From: Paraburkholderia polaris | Lineage (GTDB): Bacteria; Pseudomonadota; Gammaproteobacteria; Burkholderiales; Burkholderiaceae | NCBI RefSeq assembly: GCF_012927345.1 | Contig: NZ_JABBGJ010000032.1 | Span: 1 to 64,000, forward strand | DNA: 64,000 nucleotides | Reading direction: 5' to 3' | Part shown: in pieces, positions 7,622 to 16,394 of the stretch | Layout: each line of letters opens with the position of its first letter | Numbering within the stretch: the first letter of the stretch is position 1 | Notes under the pieces: model-generated | The model's database searches: none | What the model was told of the DNA's origin: nothing | The model's input: the letters and a program-made list of their open reading frames with translations, nothing else | Made by a program: the position numbers and the translations under genes

Positions 7622-9427
7622 TCAGGCAGGTTTTTGCTTCGCGAGTTCCTCGTCGCGCAGCGCGCGGCGCAGAATCTTGCCGACGTTGGTTTGCGGCAGC
7701 TCGTCGCGAAACTCGACGAGCTTCGGCACCTTATATCCCGTGAGGTTCTTGCGGCAGTGGGCGATCACCTGTTCCGCAGTCAGCGACGGGTTGCGCTTGA
7801 CGATGAATACCTTCACACGTTCGCCTTGCGCCGCGTCAGGCACGCCGATTGCAGCGACTTCGCGCACGTCCGGGAGCGTCGCGATCACGTCCTCGACTTC
7901 GTTCGGATAGACGTTGAAGCCGGACACCAGAATCATGTCCTTCTTGCGGTCGATCAGGCGGATAAAGCCGCGTGAATCCATCACGCCGATGTCGCCGGTG
8001 GCGAGCCAGCCATCGTCGTCGATCACCTTGGCGGTTTCTTCGGGGCGATTCCAGTAGCCTTTCATTACCTGTGGCCCTTTCACGCACAGTTCGCCGGCTT
8101 CGCCGATGTTCGCCCACGTACCGTCGTCTTTCTTGAAGCGCACTTGCGTGGACGGCGCGGGCAAACCAATCGAGCCTTCGAAGTCGCGCAGATTGGTCAG
8201 GTCCACCGGATTCATCGAGACGATCGGCGAGCATTCGGTCAGCCCATAACCTTCGATGATCGGCTTGCCGGTGACCGCCTTGAAGCGATCGGCGACCGAC
8301 TTCTGCGTGGCCATGCCACCTGCCATCGCGAGCTTCAGGTTCGAGAAGTCGCGCTTGCAGAACTCCTCGTTGTCGAGGAACGCGTTGTAGAGCGTGTTCA
8401 CCGCCGTCATGCCGGTGAATTTCTCGTGACGGATGATCATCATCACGCGCTTCATGTCGCGCGGATTGGCGATCAGAATATTGCGCCCGCCGAGTCCCAT
8501 GAAGATCAGTGCGTTCACGGTGAGCGAATAGATGTGATAAAGCGGCAGCGGCGTGAGCACCGTTTCGATGTCGCCGCTCAATTGGCCTTCGGACCACGCT
8601 TTCGCCTGCAACAGGTTGGCGATGATGTTCCTGTGCGTGAGCATCGCGCCTTTGGCCACGCCAGTGGTGCCGCCGGTGTATTGCAGGAAGGCGATGTCAT
8701 TGTGAGTGGGGCGCACGGGCGTCAGTGGCCGCGTGTAGCCGATCGAGAGTGCGTCGAGCAGCGGCACCGCTTTCGGCAAGTTGTACTTCGGCACCATCTT
8801 CTTCACATGGCGCAGCATGAAATTGAGCAGACGTCCCTTCAGATTCAAACCGTCGGCGAGCAGATCGCCGAGGCCCGTCACGATGACGTTCTGCACCTTG
8901 GTGCCCGGTAGCGCGTCTTCAACGGTCTTCGCGAAGTTCTCGAACACGATGATGGTTTGCGCGCCGCTGTCCTTGAGCTGATGCGCGAGCTCGCGCACCG
9001 TGTAGAGCGGATTGACGTTGACCACCACGCCGCCCGCCTTGAGCACGCCGAACAGCGACACCGGATACTGGAACGTGTTCGGCAGCATGATTGCGACGCG
9101 CTCGCCGGACTTCACGCCGATGCTTTGCAGATACGCGGCGAATGCGGTCGCCTTGCGGCCGAGCTCGCCATACGTCATGTTTGCGCCGACACTCACATAC
9201 GCGACCCGCTCGCGAAACTGCGCAATGCATTCGTCGAAGAACTGCACGAGCGATTCGTACTGGTTGACGTCGATCTCATGCGGCACGTCTGCCGGATACG
9301 ACGCGTACCAGATGCCGTCGGTGTTGGGCGCGTGATTCGCCGCCTGACTGGGCACCCGGTCCGCGGCATTGGCGAGCGGTGCGGATCCGGCGGCGGACGG
9401 GAGCGGGGCTTGCGTGGGCTGGGTCAT
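7622..9427 (-). CDS. fadD: long-chain fatty acid--CoA ligase
   Basis: The product is 601 aa and activates fatty acids to acyl-CoA with ATP (acyl-adenylate route), usually at the inner membrane. The AMP-binding motif YTGGTTGVAKGAMLTH lies at about 250-265. Further hallmarks are IEGYGLTECSP, GELCVKGPQVMKGYW, WLATGDIGVMD and the C-terminal VGKILRRALRDE with its catalytic lysine. The first ~35 residues (MTQPTQAPLPSAAG...) are an Ala/Pro-rich extension before the domain. AGGAG lies seven bases upstream of ATG 9427. It is the last gene of a minus-strand fatty-acid cluster (thiolase, MaoC, FabG4-like, FadE, TetR), so it should supply the CoA esters those enzymes use. Confidence 0.93.
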   Translation of the reverse strand: MTQPTQAPLPSAAGSAPLANAADRVPSQAANHAPNTDGIWYASYPADVPHEIDVNQYESLVQFFDECIAQFRERVAYVSVGANMTYGELGRKATAFAAYLQSIGVKSGERVAIMLPNTFQYPVSLFGVLKAGGVVVNVNPLYTVRELAHQLKDSGAQTIIVFENFAKTVEDALPGTKVQNVIVTGLGDLLADGLNLKGRLLNFMLRHVKKMVPKYNLPKAVPLLDALSIGYTRPLTPVRPTHNDIAFLQYTGGTTGVAKGAMLTHRNIIANLLQAKAWSEGQLSGDIETVLTPLPLYHIYSLTVNALIFMGLGGRNILIANPRDMKRVMMIIRHEKFTGMTAVNTLYNAFLDNEEFCKRDFSNLKLAMAGGMATQKSVADRFKAVTGKPIIEGYGLTECSPIVSMNPVDLTNLRDFEGSIGLPAPSTQVRFKKDDGTWANIGEAGELCVKGPQVMKGYWNRPEETAKVIDDDGWLATGDIGVMDSRGFIRLIDRKKDMILVSGFNVYPNEVEDVIATLPDVREVAAIGVPDAAQGERVKVFIVKRNPSLTAEQVIAHCRKNLTGYKVPKLVEFRDELPQTNVGKILRRALRDEELAKQKPA

Positions 9428-9490
9428 CGGTCGTCTCCTGAAGCCGTGGCTTCATCTGTTTGTGTGCTGGTCTTGCAGCCAGTCATTGAC

Positions 9491-9550
9491 GTTGTCAAAG
9501 CGGTCATCGAAGCGGTGATCAAAGCAGCAATCAAAGCAGTCATGGCAGCA
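9491..9550. repeat. five imperfect 12-bp tandem repeats between thiolase and fadD
   Basis: Five head-to-tail copies of a 12-mer close to GTNATCAAAGCR (for example GTCATCGAAGCG, GTGATCAAAGCA) fill part of the 174-bp gap between the thiolase stop and the fadD start. The multiple-of-three unit keeps frames open, but no ribosome site or conserved product supports translation. It is probably slippage-generated spacer in the transcript. Confidence 0.7.
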
Positions 9551-9601
9551 GCCTTCGAAACAAGGCATTCATTGAAGCACGTGCTGAGCCAACTGCGACA
9601 C

Positions 9602-10903
9602 TCAGCGTTCCAGAATCGCCACTACCCCTTGGCCGCCCGCCGCGCAGATCGAGATCAGCCCGCGTGAGGTGCCGGCCGGCTTGTCGAGTTGCGCGAGCAT
9701 TTTCGCGAGTCCGGCGACGATGCGGCCACCCGTGGCGGCAAACGGATGGCCGGTGGCGAGCGAGCTGCCGTTCACATTCAATTTTGCCCGATCGATCGCG
9801 CCGAGCGGCCCCGGCAAGCCAAGCTGCGTGCGGCAATACTCGTCATCCTGCCACGCCGCGAGCGTGCACAACACCTGCGCGGCGAAGGCTTCGTGTATCT
9901 CATACAGATCGAAGTCCTGCAACGTAAGCCCGGCGCGCGCCAGCATGCGCGGCACCGCGTAGGCGGGCGCCATCAGCAGGCCTTCCTTTTTGTCGAAAAA
10001 GTCGACGGCGGCGGTTTCGGACCAGCTCAGATACGCCAGCACGGGCAGGCCATGTTTGGTCGCCCATTCTTCGCTAGCGAGCAGCACGACGGAAGCGCCG
10101 TCTGTCAGCGGTGTCGAATTGCCTGCGGTTAGCGTGCCGGCGTCGCGATCGAACACCGGCTTCAGACCGGAGAGTTTCTCGAGCGTCAGGTCGGAACGCA
10201 GATTGTTGTCGCGTGCAAGGCCACGGTACGGCGTCATCAGATCGTTGACGAAGCCGCGCGCATACGCCTCGGTGAGCTTGCGGTGGCTGTCGTAAGCGAG
10301 CACGTCCTGCGCTTCGCGCGAGATGTTCCAGCGCTTGGCCATCAGCTCGCAATGCTCGCCCATCGAAAGCCCTGTGCGCGGCTCGCCGTTGCGCGGCAAA
10401 AGCGGTTTGAAAAACATGCCCGGCCGCAGTTTGGCCAGCGCACCAACGCGTTGGCCGGTGCTCTTGCCGCGATTCGCTTCGAGCAGAATCTTGCGCATGC
10501 GCTCGTTGACGCCGATCGGTGCGTCGGATGTCGTATCGACACCGCCCGCGATGCCCACCTCGATCTGCCCGAGGGCGATCTTGTTGGCGACGAGAATGGC
10601 CGCTTCCAGCCCGGTGCCGCAGGCCTGTTGCACGTCGTAGGCGGGCGTTTCTTTCGCGAGCGTGGTTGAGAGCACGGCTTCACGCGTCAGGTTGAAATCG
10701 CGCGAATGCTTGATGACGGCGCCGGCCGCTACTTCGCCCAGACGTTCGCCGTGCAGGTTATAGCGGTCGATCAGGCCTTGCAGCGTGAACGTCAGCATGT
10801 CCTGATTCGACGCGGTCGCGTAGGCGGTGTTTGAGCGGGCAAACGGAATGCGGTTGCCGCCGATAATGGCGACGCGGCGCACGGCGGGCTGCGGGTTGGA
10901 CAT
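9602..10903 (-). CDS. acetyl-CoA acetyltransferase (thiolase, FadI/FadA2-like)
   Basis: The product is 433 aa, a thiolase-fold enzyme that removes acetyl-CoA from 3-ketoacyl-CoA (or runs in reverse). The acyl-accepting cysteine is Cys95 in VQQACGTGLEAA. The catalytic histidine lies in EIHEAFAAQV, the second His in GHPFAATGGR, and the C-terminal base cysteine in SICAAGGQGV. Its length suits the longer FadI/FadA2 group. AAAGGAG lies six bases before ATG 10903. It sits between maoC-like and fadD; thiolase, MaoC, FabG4 and FadE together supply every beta-oxidation step. The mycobacterial fadA2 neighbourhood is arranged from the same families. Confidence 0.92.
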   Translation of the reverse strand: MSNPQPAVRRVAIIGGNRIPFARSNTAYATASNQDMLTFTLQGLIDRYNLHGERLGEVAAGAVIKHSRDFNLTREAVLSTTLAKETPAYDVQQACGTGLEAAILVANKIALGQIEVGIAGGVDTTSDAPIGVNERMRKILLEANRGKSTGQRVGALAKLRPGMFFKPLLPRNGEPRTGLSMGEHCELMAKRWNISREAQDVLAYDSHRKLTEAYARGFVNDLMTPYRGLARDNNLRSDLTLEKLSGLKPVFDRDAGTLTAGNSTPLTDGASVVLLASEEWATKHGLPVLAYLSWSETAAVDFFDKKEGLLMAPAYAVPRMLARAGLTLQDFDLYEIHEAFAAQVLCTLAAWQDDEYCRTQLGLPGPLGAIDRAKLNVNGSSLATGHPFAATGGRIVAGLAKMLAQLDKPAGTSRGLISICAAGGQGVVAILER

Positions 10904-10935
10904 GCTCGGCTCCTTTGGGTCGTTCCCTGGTTATT

Positions 10936-10998
10936 GAACGGTGCGAATGATGCGCATGGTGCGAACGGTGCGAACGGTGCGAACGGTGCGAATGGTGA
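10936..10998. repeat. seven 9-bp tandem repeats upstream of the thiolase gene
   Basis: There are seven units of GAACGGTGC: units 1, 4, 5 and 6 are exact, and the others differ by one to three bases. They start about 30 bases upstream of the thiolase ATG, inside the 206-bp gap after maoC. As an exact tandem array it is prone to slippage and could vary between strains. Confidence 0.8.
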
Positions 10999-11109
10999 GT
11001 AAGGCTTCTTTGCGTTGGGGTGTCTGCAAGCTCAACAACGATTTGCAAGCGGCTTCAATTCCATGCGGTGACGAAAACATGCGGGTGCCTGCGGGTGGCT
11101 GTGGGTGCG

Positions 11110-12030
11110 TCACAGCAGCTTCCACTGCATACGGCCGCGCAAATGCGGTTTTTCGCCCGCAATGTCGCGTACCTCGATGTCACGTTCGATCAGTGAGGGC
11201 GACGCGCTCCACAGCGACGCCTCTCCTGGCAACAGCATCGGCAGCTTGAATTCGGCGGAGAGCGTGGCCTCGGCGAGCTGTTTCGGCGGTTGCAGCGCGG
11301 AGGCGGCACGCGCCAGCGTCCACATGCCATGCGCAATGGCGCGCGGAAAACCGAATGCCTTCGCGGACAGCGCGGTGAGGTGAATCGGGTTGTAGTCGCC
11401 GGACACACTCGCGTAGTCGCGGCCCAGTTGCGACGCCAGTTGCCAGCGCGAGATGCGTTCCAGCGCGTCGTGCCCGAGTTCCAGCGGGTCGAGCGGACTG
11501 CCGCTCGCCGGCACGCCACGTTTCAGATAGACGCTGTCGCCGTCCCATACCGCTTCGCCGCGGCGGTACATGCGGGTATGCAGCACGAACGCCTGGCCTT
11601 TGTCGTGACGCAGCAGCGCGCCGAATTCCACCTCGACGCGCAACATGTCCTTGTAAGCGAGCGGCCGACGCAGGCGCACATGATTCGCCAGATGCACGAG
11701 GCCGAGCGCCGGCCAGGGAAACGCCGGGTCGGTCAGCATCAGCAGATGTAGCGGGAAGGCGAGCAGATGAGGATACGTGAGCGGCACGCCATGCTCGGGA
11801 ATGAAACCGCATACTCGGGAATAACGCCAGATCGGCCCGGGCTCGAGCGCCACGGCAGGGCGCACGAGGCGCAGTGCCGGCAAGTGCGCGTCGCGCCCGC
11901 GTTTGACGATGCCGGACAACGCGCGCGCGTACAGCTTCGCCGGCGCGGGCAACTGCTCGATGACGACGGTCTTCGGACGGGGCGCGCTCGCTGCGTGACC
12001 ACCCCGGAACGGCTCACCCGGCTCACCCAT
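11110..12030 (-). CDS. MaoC-like (R)-hydratase / 3-hydroxyacyl dehydratase (HtdX-like)
   Basis: The product is 306 aa, a double hot-dog protein. The hydratase-2 motif is complete in the second half: YASVSGDYNPIHLTALSAKA, with the Asp/His pair that activates water. It would interconvert enoyl-CoA and (R)-3-hydroxyacyl-CoA. The first half (residues 25-150) is the substrate-binding repeat. The ATG at 12030 was chosen because GGAG is seven bases upstream and the start lies two bases after the stop of the FabG4-like gene (TGAgcATG), so the two are translationally coupled. An alternative GTG at 12036 overlaps that stop. Neighbours and size match mycobacterial HtdX beside FabG4. Confidence 0.88.
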   Translation of the reverse strand: MGEPGEPFRGGHAASAPRPKTVVIEQLPAPAKLYARALSGIVKRGRDAHLPALRLVRPAVALEPGPIWRYSRVCGFIPEHGVPLTYPHLLAFPLHLLMLTDPAFPWPALGLVHLANHVRLRRPLAYKDMLRVEVEFGALLRHDKGQAFVLHTRMYRRGEAVWDGDSVYLKRGVPASGSPLDPLELGHDALERISRWQLASQLGRDYASVSGDYNPIHLTALSAKAFGFPRAIAHGMWTLARAASALQPPKQLAEATLSAEFKLPMLLPGEASLWSASPSLIERDIEVRDIAGEKPHLRGRMQWKLL

Positions 12031-12032
12031 GC

Positions 12033-13445
12033 TCACGCTCCAATCAGGCTTTGTCCGCACACGCGCACGATCTGGCCGCTCACGCCTGCCGATCCCGGAT
12101 GCGCGAGCCACGCGATGGTCTGTGCGACATCCACCGGCTGGCCGCCCTGGCTCATCGAATTCATCCGGCGGCCGGCCTCGCGGATGGTCAGCGGAATCTT
12201 CGCGGTCATCTGCGTTTCGATAAAGCCGGGCGCGACCGCGTTGATGGTGATGCCGCGTGCACGCAGATGCGGCGCCATGCTTTGCACCCGGCCGATGACG
12301 CCGGCTTTCGAGGTGGCGTAATTGGTCTGCCCGAGATTGCCGGCAATGCCGCTGATCGACGACACGGCGACGATGCGGCCGCCGTCGCGCAAGATGCCGG
12401 CCGCGAGCAGGGCGTCGTCGATCCGTTCCTGCGCGGACAGGTTGATGTCGATCACGCTTTGCCACGCGGCGTCGGTCATCTTCGCGATGGTTTTGTCCTT
12501 GGTGATGCCCGCGTTGTGCACGACGATATCCACGCCCTGTTCGTCAAGCGCCGCGGCGATCTGCGCGGGTGCTTCGGGCGCGGCGATGTCGAACGCGAGG
12601 GCGGTGCCGTTCAACTGGCGCATCGTCGAGTCGAGCGCGTCGCGCGCCGACGGGATGTCGATGCCGATGACGTGCGCGCCTTGCGCGGCAAGCACGCTCG
12701 CAATCGACGCGCCGATGCCGCGCGCGGCGCCGGTGACCACGGCACGCCGGCCCGCGAGTGCCTGATTCCAGTCGAACGCCGGCAAGGCATCGGCGCCGTC
12801 GCGCACGCCGATGCGCACCACCTGGCCCGACACATACGCGGAGCGCGGTGATAGAAAGAATCGCAACGTTGCTTCGATGCCATTCTCGGCGCCTTGCTCC
12901 ACGTAGACGAGATTCGCGGTAATGCCGCGCCGCGCTTCCTTGCCGAGTGAACGCGTGAGGCCTTCGAGCGCGCGCTGCGCGGTCCATTGGCGTGGCGTCG
13001 CGCAAGCTTCCGGCGGCCGCCCTAGCACGATGATGCGGCCGCACTTGCCGAGCGAGCGCAACGTATCGTGGAAGAATCCGTGCAGCGGTTCGAGCTGGCT
13101 GCTGTCTTCGATACCGCTCGCATCGAACAGCAGGGCGGTGAGCTTGCCGTGCGAACCGGACTCCGCCGGTTCGAAACGGCCCGTCATCAAACCATGGCGA
13201 TTCGCGAGCGGCACCCATAGCCCCGCGCTTTCGTGCGCAACGCTGGTCACGCCGATGCTTGTCACGAGATTCGCGAGCGCGTCGAGCAGATGCGGTTCGC
13301 GGCCCGCGCCGATCGCGATCAGGCCGTCGAACTCGGGCTGGTCCGCGCGATAGCGTCGCAGTACCTCAGGCTTCGGTAAGCCTAGCGAGCGCGCGAGGCG
13401 CGCGCCGAACGGAGAATTGACGAAGTTCAGATAAGAGTCGTTCAT
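12033..13445 (-). CDS. high-molecular-weight 3-ketoacyl-CoA/ACP reductase (FabG4-like)
   Basis: The product is 470 aa, nearly twice the length of ordinary FabG. The N-terminal ~220 residues form a Rossmann-like domain without an intact glycine-rich cofactor motif (GLIAIGAGREP). The C-terminal half is a full SDR: VTGAARGIG at 237-245, NAGIT at 311-315, catalytic Ser363, Tyr376 and Lys380 (YATSK), and the C-terminal GGQPVDVAQTIAWLAHP. This two-domain layout is that of HMwFabG/FabG4, an NADH-using reductase acting on acyl-CoA. The ATG at 13445 matches the start expected for the family (MNDSYLNFVNS); GGAG stands twelve bases upstream. It is coupled to the downstream maoC-like gene. Confidence 0.9.
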   Translation of the reverse strand: MNDSYLNFVNSPFGARLARSLGLPKPEVLRRYRADQPEFDGLIAIGAGREPHLLDALANLVTSIGVTSVAHESAGLWVPLANRHGLMTGRFEPAESGSHGKLTALLFDASGIEDSSQLEPLHGFFHDTLRSLGKCGRIIVLGRPPEACATPRQWTAQRALEGLTRSLGKEARRGITANLVYVEQGAENGIEATLRFFLSPRSAYVSGQVVRIGVRDGADALPAFDWNQALAGRRAVVTGAARGIGASIASVLAAQGAHVIGIDIPSARDALDSTMRQLNGTALAFDIAAPEAPAQIAAALDEQGVDIVVHNAGITKDKTIAKMTDAAWQSVIDINLSAQERIDDALLAAGILRDGGRIVAVSSISGIAGNLGQTNYATSKAGVIGRVQSMAPHLRARGITINAVAPGFIETQMTAKIPLTIREAGRRMNSMSQGGQPVDVAQTIAWLAHPGSAGVSGQIVRVCGQSLIGA

Positions 13446-13568
13446 ATTGTTCGTTGCTCCGCTGGCCACGCCCGCAGGAAGTCCCCACGGGGGACGTCGG
13501 ACGTGTGTCAGTGTGCACCCAGTTTGGGGCATCTGGGGGAGCCCCGCCTGGATGTTTTTTTAAGGCGC

Positions 13569-16067
13569 TCAGGCCGCGAGCTCCAGCGCTTTTTCGAACG
13601 CGTCCTTGCGCTTTTGCAAGTTGGCGAGCATGTCGAAGTCGGCCGGGAAGTCGTCGACCTTCACGACTTCTGCGCCATACCGTGCATAGTCGTCGAGCAC
13701 GCGGCGATCGTCGGCGTCGATCAGGCCTTTTAGCTGTGCCGCTTCGGTCCACGCGGCCAGTTGCGGCAGGCTCTGCGGCATCGGTTCGAGCAGGCCTTGC
13801 TTGACCGCTTCGCGCAGTTTCTGGTCGATCTGCGTGAAGCGCGGGTTCAGTTCGAACACGAGCTCGCCATAGCCGAGCGCATCGACATCCGGATGCGGCA
13901 CGTACGAGTCGGACACGAGGCGGTTGCGCGCTGCGCCTGGCGTTTGCATCAGCTCAGCAATCTGGGTGCCGAGGCGATCGGACGGCTCGCGATACGGCAG
14001 GCTGAATGGGTATGCCAGCGCGCGCACGAGACCCGCGGCGAGACGGTTCGGGTAGTTCGCGAGCACGCCGTCGAGCGCGTGTTGCGCCTTGTACAGCGAG
14101 TCTTCGACGCCCCAGCGCACCAGCGGCAGATCTTCTTCCTGACGGCCTTCGTCTTCGAAACGCTTGAGCGTCGCGGAGATCAGGTAGAGCTGCGAGAGCA
14201 CATCGCCCAGACGCCCCGAAATGCGTTCACGCCGTTTCAGATCGCCGCCGAGGACAAACATTGAGACGTCGGCGAGCAACGCGAAAGCCGTCGAGAGGCG
14301 GGTCGCTGCACGGTAGTACGACAGCAACGGCTCGTACGCCATGCGTGGCCTGGTGATGAACGCGCCGCCCGTAATGCCATAAACGAAACTGCGCACCACG
14401 TTGGAGAGCGTGAAGCTGACGTGGCCGAAGAAGGCTGCATCGAAATCGCGCAGCGCCTTGGAGCGATCCGTTTCGCGCGTCGCGGTCATTTCCTTCAGCA
14501 CATACGGATGACAGCGAATCGCACCCTGGCCGAAGATGATCAGGCAACGCGTGAGAATGTTCGCGCCTTCCACGGTGATCGCAATCGGCACCTGCTGATA
14601 GGCGCGCGCGAGAAAGTTCGACGGCCCCATGCAGATGCCCTTGCCGGCGGTGACGTCCATGCCGTCGTTGATGACCATGCGGGCGCGTTCGGTGATGTGA
14701 TACTTCGCGATCGCCGAAATCACCGACGGCTTCTCGCCGAGGTCCACCGCATGCGCGGACAGGCGGCGCGCGGCGTCCATCACGTAGAGATTGCCGCCCA
14801 TGCGGCCGAGCGCTTCCTGCACACCCTCGAACTTGCCCACGGGCGTGCGGAACTGGCGGCGAATCGCAGCATAGGCACCGGTGCCGCGCACAGCGATCTT
14901 CGCCATCCCCACATTCGACGACGGCAGTGAAATCGCGCGGCCCGCCGCGAGACACTCCATCAGCATGCGCCAGCCGTTGCCGACTTGGGCGCGTCCGCCG
15001 ATCACCCAGTCGAGTGGAATGAAGACGTCTTTGCCCGAGTTCGGACCGTTCTGGAACACCGCGTTCAGCGGCCAATGACGGCGGCCGATATTGACGCCCG
15101 GATGATCGGTCGGAATCAGCGCACACGTGATGCCGGGTTCTTCATTCGAGCCGAGCAGATGGTCGGGATCGAGCGCGCGGAACGCGAGGCCGAGCACGGT
15201 CGCGATCGGTCCGAGCGTGATATAGCGCTTGTCCCACGTGACGCGAAAACCCAGCGTTTCGCGGCCTTCAAACGTGCCCTTGCAGACGATGCCGACGTCG
15301 GGAATCGCTGCTGCATCGGAACCCGCGTAGGGGCTCGTCAACGCGAAGCAGGGGATATCGTCGCCGCGCGCAAGGCGTGGCAGATAGTGGTTCTTCTGCT
15401 CTTCGGTGCCGTAATGCATCAGCAGCTCAGCGGGGCCGAGCGAGTTCGGCACCATCACCGAAACGGCGGCGGCCGAGCAGCGCGTGGAGAGCTTCATGAT
15501 GACCTGCGAATGCGCGTAAGCGGAGAACTGCTTGCCGCCGTACTGCTTCGGAATGATCATGCCGAGAAAGCCGCGTTCCTTGATGTATTGCCAGGTTTGC
15601 GGCGACAGGTCCTGCCACACCATGGTGGTTTCCCAGTCATTCGCAAGATCGCACAGACGCTCGCATTCGACATCGAGAAACGACTGTTCTTCGGCGGAGA
15701 GCGTTGCGGGTCCGTAGCCGAGCAGCGTGTCCCAGTGCGGGCGTCCGGAGAACAGTTGGGCGTCCCACCAGACGGTGCCGGCTTCGATCGCGTCGCGCTC
15801 GGTCGGCGACATCTCCGGCAGGATCTTGCGGAAAATGTCGAGCACCGGCTTCGTGAGCCACGCACGGCGCAGCGGTTTGATCGTGAGGATGAGGGCGGGG
15901 AGGACGAAGACGATCGCGAGCAATGTCGTCGCCACCGGACCCGCTGCTCCGCTGACATGCGCGGCAGCCACCCAGACGATCATGAAGGCAAGCCACCATG
16001 AGGCGCGCGCCTGAACGTAGACGAGCGCGAGAGCGGCAATGACGAGCACTAGGATGAACCACGGCAT
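13569..16067 (-). CDS. fadE: membrane-associated acyl-CoA dehydrogenase
   Basis: The product is 832 aa, matching E. coli FadE (about 814) rather than the usual ~390-aa enzymes. Two or three hydrophobic segments at the N-terminus (FILVLVIAALALVYV; AFMIVWVAAAHV; LLAIVFVLPALILTI) anchor it. Then follow the acyl-CoA dehydrogenase N-terminal and middle domains (FALTSPYAGSDAAAIPD) and the C-terminal helical domain (GRAISLPSSN, FEGVQEALGRMGG, VEGANILTRCLIIFGQGA). A DUF1974-like end of FadE-type enzymes completes it. It catalyses the first FAD-dependent step of beta-oxidation. AGGAGG lies six bases before ATG 16067, ruling out the upstream ATG at 16109. Confidence 0.93.
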   Translation of the reverse strand: MPWFILVLVIAALALVYVQARASWWLAFMIVWVAAAHVSGAAGPVATTLLAIVFVLPALILTIKPLRRAWLTKPVLDIFRKILPEMSPTERDAIEAGTVWWDAQLFSGRPHWDTLLGYGPATLSAEEQSFLDVECERLCDLANDWETTMVWQDLSPQTWQYIKERGFLGMIIPKQYGGKQFSAYAHSQVIMKLSTRCSAAAVSVMVPNSLGPAELLMHYGTEEQKNHYLPRLARGDDIPCFALTSPYAGSDAAAIPDVGIVCKGTFEGRETLGFRVTWDKRYITLGPIATVLGLAFRALDPDHLLGSNEEPGITCALIPTDHPGVNIGRRHWPLNAVFQNGPNSGKDVFIPLDWVIGGRAQVGNGWRMLMECLAAGRAISLPSSNVGMAKIAVRGTGAYAAIRRQFRTPVGKFEGVQEALGRMGGNLYVMDAARRLSAHAVDLGEKPSVISAIAKYHITERARMVINDGMDVTAGKGICMGPSNFLARAYQQVPIAITVEGANILTRCLIIFGQGAIRCHPYVLKEMTATRETDRSKALRDFDAAFFGHVSFTLSNVVRSFVYGITGGAFITRPRMAYEPLLSYYRAATRLSTAFALLADVSMFVLGGDLKRRERISGRLGDVLSQLYLISATLKRFEDEGRQEEDLPLVRWGVEDSLYKAQHALDGVLANYPNRLAAGLVRALAYPFSLPYREPSDRLGTQIAELMQTPGAARNRLVSDSYVPHPDVDALGYGELVFELNPRFTQIDQKLREAVKQGLLEPMPQSLPQLAAWTEAAQLKGLIDADDRRVLDDYARYGAEVVKVDDFPADFDMLANLQKRKDAFEKALELAA

Positions 16068-16394
16068 GACGTTTCCTCCTGTTTCGATGGTGCGTGCGAA
16101 CGCATCCACGGGTCGCGGACGGCTCGCGTTCTGTTGATCTTCTAACTGGCGGTGTTGCTGCTACGCTGCGCGCTCGGGGCGCTTTCACGTCGCCTTTATG
16201 AGCTTTTTAGCCGCTACAGGCGCTCATGAGCGGCTTTCGAGTCGCGCCTGCTTCGTTTTCCGTGTCGTGTCTGCAGTTCGACAGCGTGACGTTGCTTAGG
16301 TGCGGGACTTAGACGTGTTGCTCGGATGTGCGGTATTCATGATGTTTTGTTTGCACGCGGACGGCCTATGGCAGCGCCGCCCGCGCCGTCCGAT
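16068..16394. other. intergenic, 327 bp, between tetR stop and fadE start
   Basis: It contains AGCCGCT (16209-16215) facing AGCGGCT (16229-16235), a possible hairpin next to a TTTTT run at 16204-16208. On the minus strand the stem is followed by A residues, not T, so it does not look like a terminator for tetR. No copy of the TTCAAAT...ATTTGAA operator seen upstream of tetR is present here. A fadE promoter may lie here but no clear hexamers were found. Confidence 0.35.

Noticed and set aside
10936..10998. CRISPR-like array
   Set aside because: The repeats are 9 bp and contiguous with no spacers; no cas genes anywhere in the window.
16204..16235. Terminator after tetR
   Set aside because: On the minus strand the AGCCGCT/AGCGGCT stem is followed by A residues, not a T-run.
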